Positions 62,980 to 64,000 of a DNA stretch of 64,000 bases are shown here, one piece after another; position 1 is the stretch's first letter, and every line of letters begins with the position of its first letter. Both the position numbers and the translations under genes were made by a program. This stretch comes from Formosa sp. Hel1_31_208 (lineage in GTDB: Bacteria > Bacteroidota > Bacteroidia > Flavobacteriales > Flavobacteriaceae). The notes beneath the pieces are model-generated. The model did not search any database. It saw only the letters and a program-made list of their open reading frames with translations, and was not told where the DNA came from. The stretch spans positions 590,501 through 654,500 of the forward strand of contig NZ_LT629733.1 in assembly GCF_900104785.1 (NCBI RefSeq). Direction: 5' to 3'.

Positions 62980-64000
62980 TTAAACATCATCATAATCTAC
63001 AAATAAGGTAGGTGTTGTAGGATGAGCTTGGCATGTTAAGATTAATCCCTCTTTAAGTTCGCCATCAGTAAGAATATTGTTTTGTCGCATTGTAGCTTCA
63101 CCTTCAGTAATTCTTGCAATACAACTGCTACAAATTCCACCTTGACACGAATAAGGTGCATCTAAGTCTTCCGCCAAAGCTGCCTCTAAAACTGTTTTGT
63201 TTTGATCCATCAGAAATGATGCTTCTTCATCGTCAATTAGAACGGTCACTTTGGTTTGACCATCTAAAACATCAGTATTGCTGGATGCTACTTCAGAAAC
63301 TGGAATCGTAAATAGTTCAAATAAAATAGTGTTTTTATCGATACCATTATCGAGCAATACATCTTGTACAGTATGTATCATTTGCTCTGGGCCACAAATA
63401 TAGAAAGCGTCTATGTTATGATCTTTGTATTTGTTTTTAAGTATGAAATTAACCGTGCTTTTCTCAATTCGTCCAAATAAAGCATCGTCTTCTTGAGACT
63501 GACTATAAACAAATTTCACATCAAATCTATCTGGGTATTCAGTATTAAGTTTTACAATATCGTCCAGAAAGAGGGTTTCCTTCGGAGTTCTATTTCCGTA
63601 GATTAAAATAAAACTACTTTTGGGCTCCTCTTCTAGCAAGTCTTTTGCGATACTCATAATAGGAGTGATTCCACTACCGGCAGCAAATGCGGCGATGGTA
63701 CGTTTTTTAGATGGGTCTGGTTCAAAAATAAAGCGACCATTAGGAGAAGCAACATCTATAACATCTCCTACTTTAATACTGCGATTGGCATATTTAGAAA
63801 AGGTACCATCTGTTACTTCTTTAATAGCCACGGTGAGCTCACCGCTTTTTGGAGCACTACAAATCGAGTAGTCTCTGCGTATTTCTTCACCATTAATATG
63901 AGTTCTTAGAGTAATATATTGACCAGCGATGAATCTGTATTCAGATTGTAAATTCTTTGGAATATCGAAACTTAACGTGACTGCATTTTCGGTTTCTTTT
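62980..64000 (-). CDS. PaaE-type ferredoxin/NAD(P)H reductase (5' truncated by window edge)
   Basis: The frame stays open to base 64000, so the N-terminus is outside the window; about 339 residues are visible, close to the usual 350. Domain order is: FAD-binding barrel (FIAGQYITLRT, then RRDYSICSAPKSG with the RxYS flavin motif), NAD(P)H domain (AAGSGITPIMSIAKDLL, ILIYGNRTPKETLF, CGPEQMIHTV) and a C-terminal plant-type [2Fe-2S] domain with CQGGICSSC plus the later CQAHP cysteine. PaaE passes electrons to the phenylacetyl-CoA epoxidase; other members serve other oxygenases. No paa genes are visible, so the partner is unknown. An internal GTG at 63831 is not the real start, because conserved residues precede it. 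Confidence 0.92.
   Translation of the reverse strand, partial: KETENAVTLSFDIPKNLQSEYRFIAGQYITLRTHINGEEIRRDYSICSAPKSGELTVAIKEVTDGTFSKYANRSIKVGDVIDVASPNGRFIFEPDPSKKRTIAAFAAGSGITPIMSIAKDLLEEEPKSSFILIYGNRTPKETLFLDDIVKLNTEYPDRFDVKFVYSQSQEDDALFGRIEKSTVNFILKNKYKDHNIDAFYICGPEQMIHTVQDVLLDNGIDKNTILFELFTIPVSEVASSNTDVLDGQTKVTVLIDDEEASFLMDQNKTVLEAALAEDLDAPYSCQGGICSSCIARITEGEATMRQNNILTDGELKEGLILTCQAHPTTPTLFVDYDDV

Noticed and set aside
1..64000. Mobile elements, defence systems, CRISPR arrays, tRNA or rRNA genes
   Set aside because: No transposase, integrase, phage, restriction or toxin-antitoxin proteins, no repeated spacers and no recognisable tRNA or rRNA sequences were seen on reading both strands; small RNAs cannot be excluded without computation.

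Overview
The window is a continuous stretch of chromosome from a member of the Bacteroidota, most likely a marine Flavobacteriaceae. The evidence is the A+T-rich sequence, the recurrent promoter element TAnnTTTG in front of many genes, the lack of obvious Shine-Dalgarno sequences, and several families largely confined to that group (DUF4175, DUF4837, DUF6909, DUF6341, DUF6427, DUF4254-type proteins). No tRNA, rRNA, insertion sequence, phage gene or CRISPR array was seen. No gap without a gene exceeds 300 bases.

Bases 1-25451 are mostly housekeeping. They hold a 5'-truncated glnS, an SPFH protein, gltX, an alkB-type alkane monooxygenase, the DUF4175-ybeY-mnmG run, holB, pgk, a MltD-type lytic transglycosylase, tatA, an M23 peptidase, a GH3-family acyl-adenylase and DUF6909. 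Two excellent parS (ParB-binding) palindromes flank mnmG, which suggests that this part of the chromosome lies in the origin-proximal centromere region.

Bases 25461-55267 form one co-directional surface-polysaccharide locus of about 30 kb, followed by two genes in the opposite direction (55264-57749). It encodes a Wzz-like protein; enzymes for dTDP-L-rhamnose (rfbBACD), GDP-L-fucose (gmd, fcl), UDP-glucuronate (ugd) and UDP-xylose (UXS type); a Wzx flippase; a Wzy-like polymerase; an O-antigen-ligase-family protein; an initiating phosphoglycosyltransferase; and three glycosyltransferases. Embedded in it is a PAPS-making and PAP-recycling cassette (cysQ, DUF2061, cysC, cysD, cysN) plus a PAPS-dependent sulfotransferase, with no PAPS reductase. 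The likely product is a sulfated polysaccharide.

The most unusual segment is 36105-44514, eight genes inserted between cysN and wzx. Its members are two related lipoproteins at the edges, a lipoprotein-type inorganic pyrophosphatase, a metallophosphoesterase lipoprotein, a large membrane-anchored beta-helix protein that appears to carry a degenerate CotH-like domain, a VTC-type polyphosphate polymerase domain protein, a DUF4956 membrane protein and a CotH-family kinase. Nearly all carry export signals and nearly all concern phosphate chemistry. I propose this as a candidate envelope phosphorylation or polyphosphate system tied to the sulfated capsule.

Bases 57848-64000 return to housekeeping: purD, two small flavobacterial membrane proteins, upp, a DUF4254 protein, a family 9 glycosyltransferase and a 5'-truncated PaaE-type ferredoxin reductase running off the right edge.
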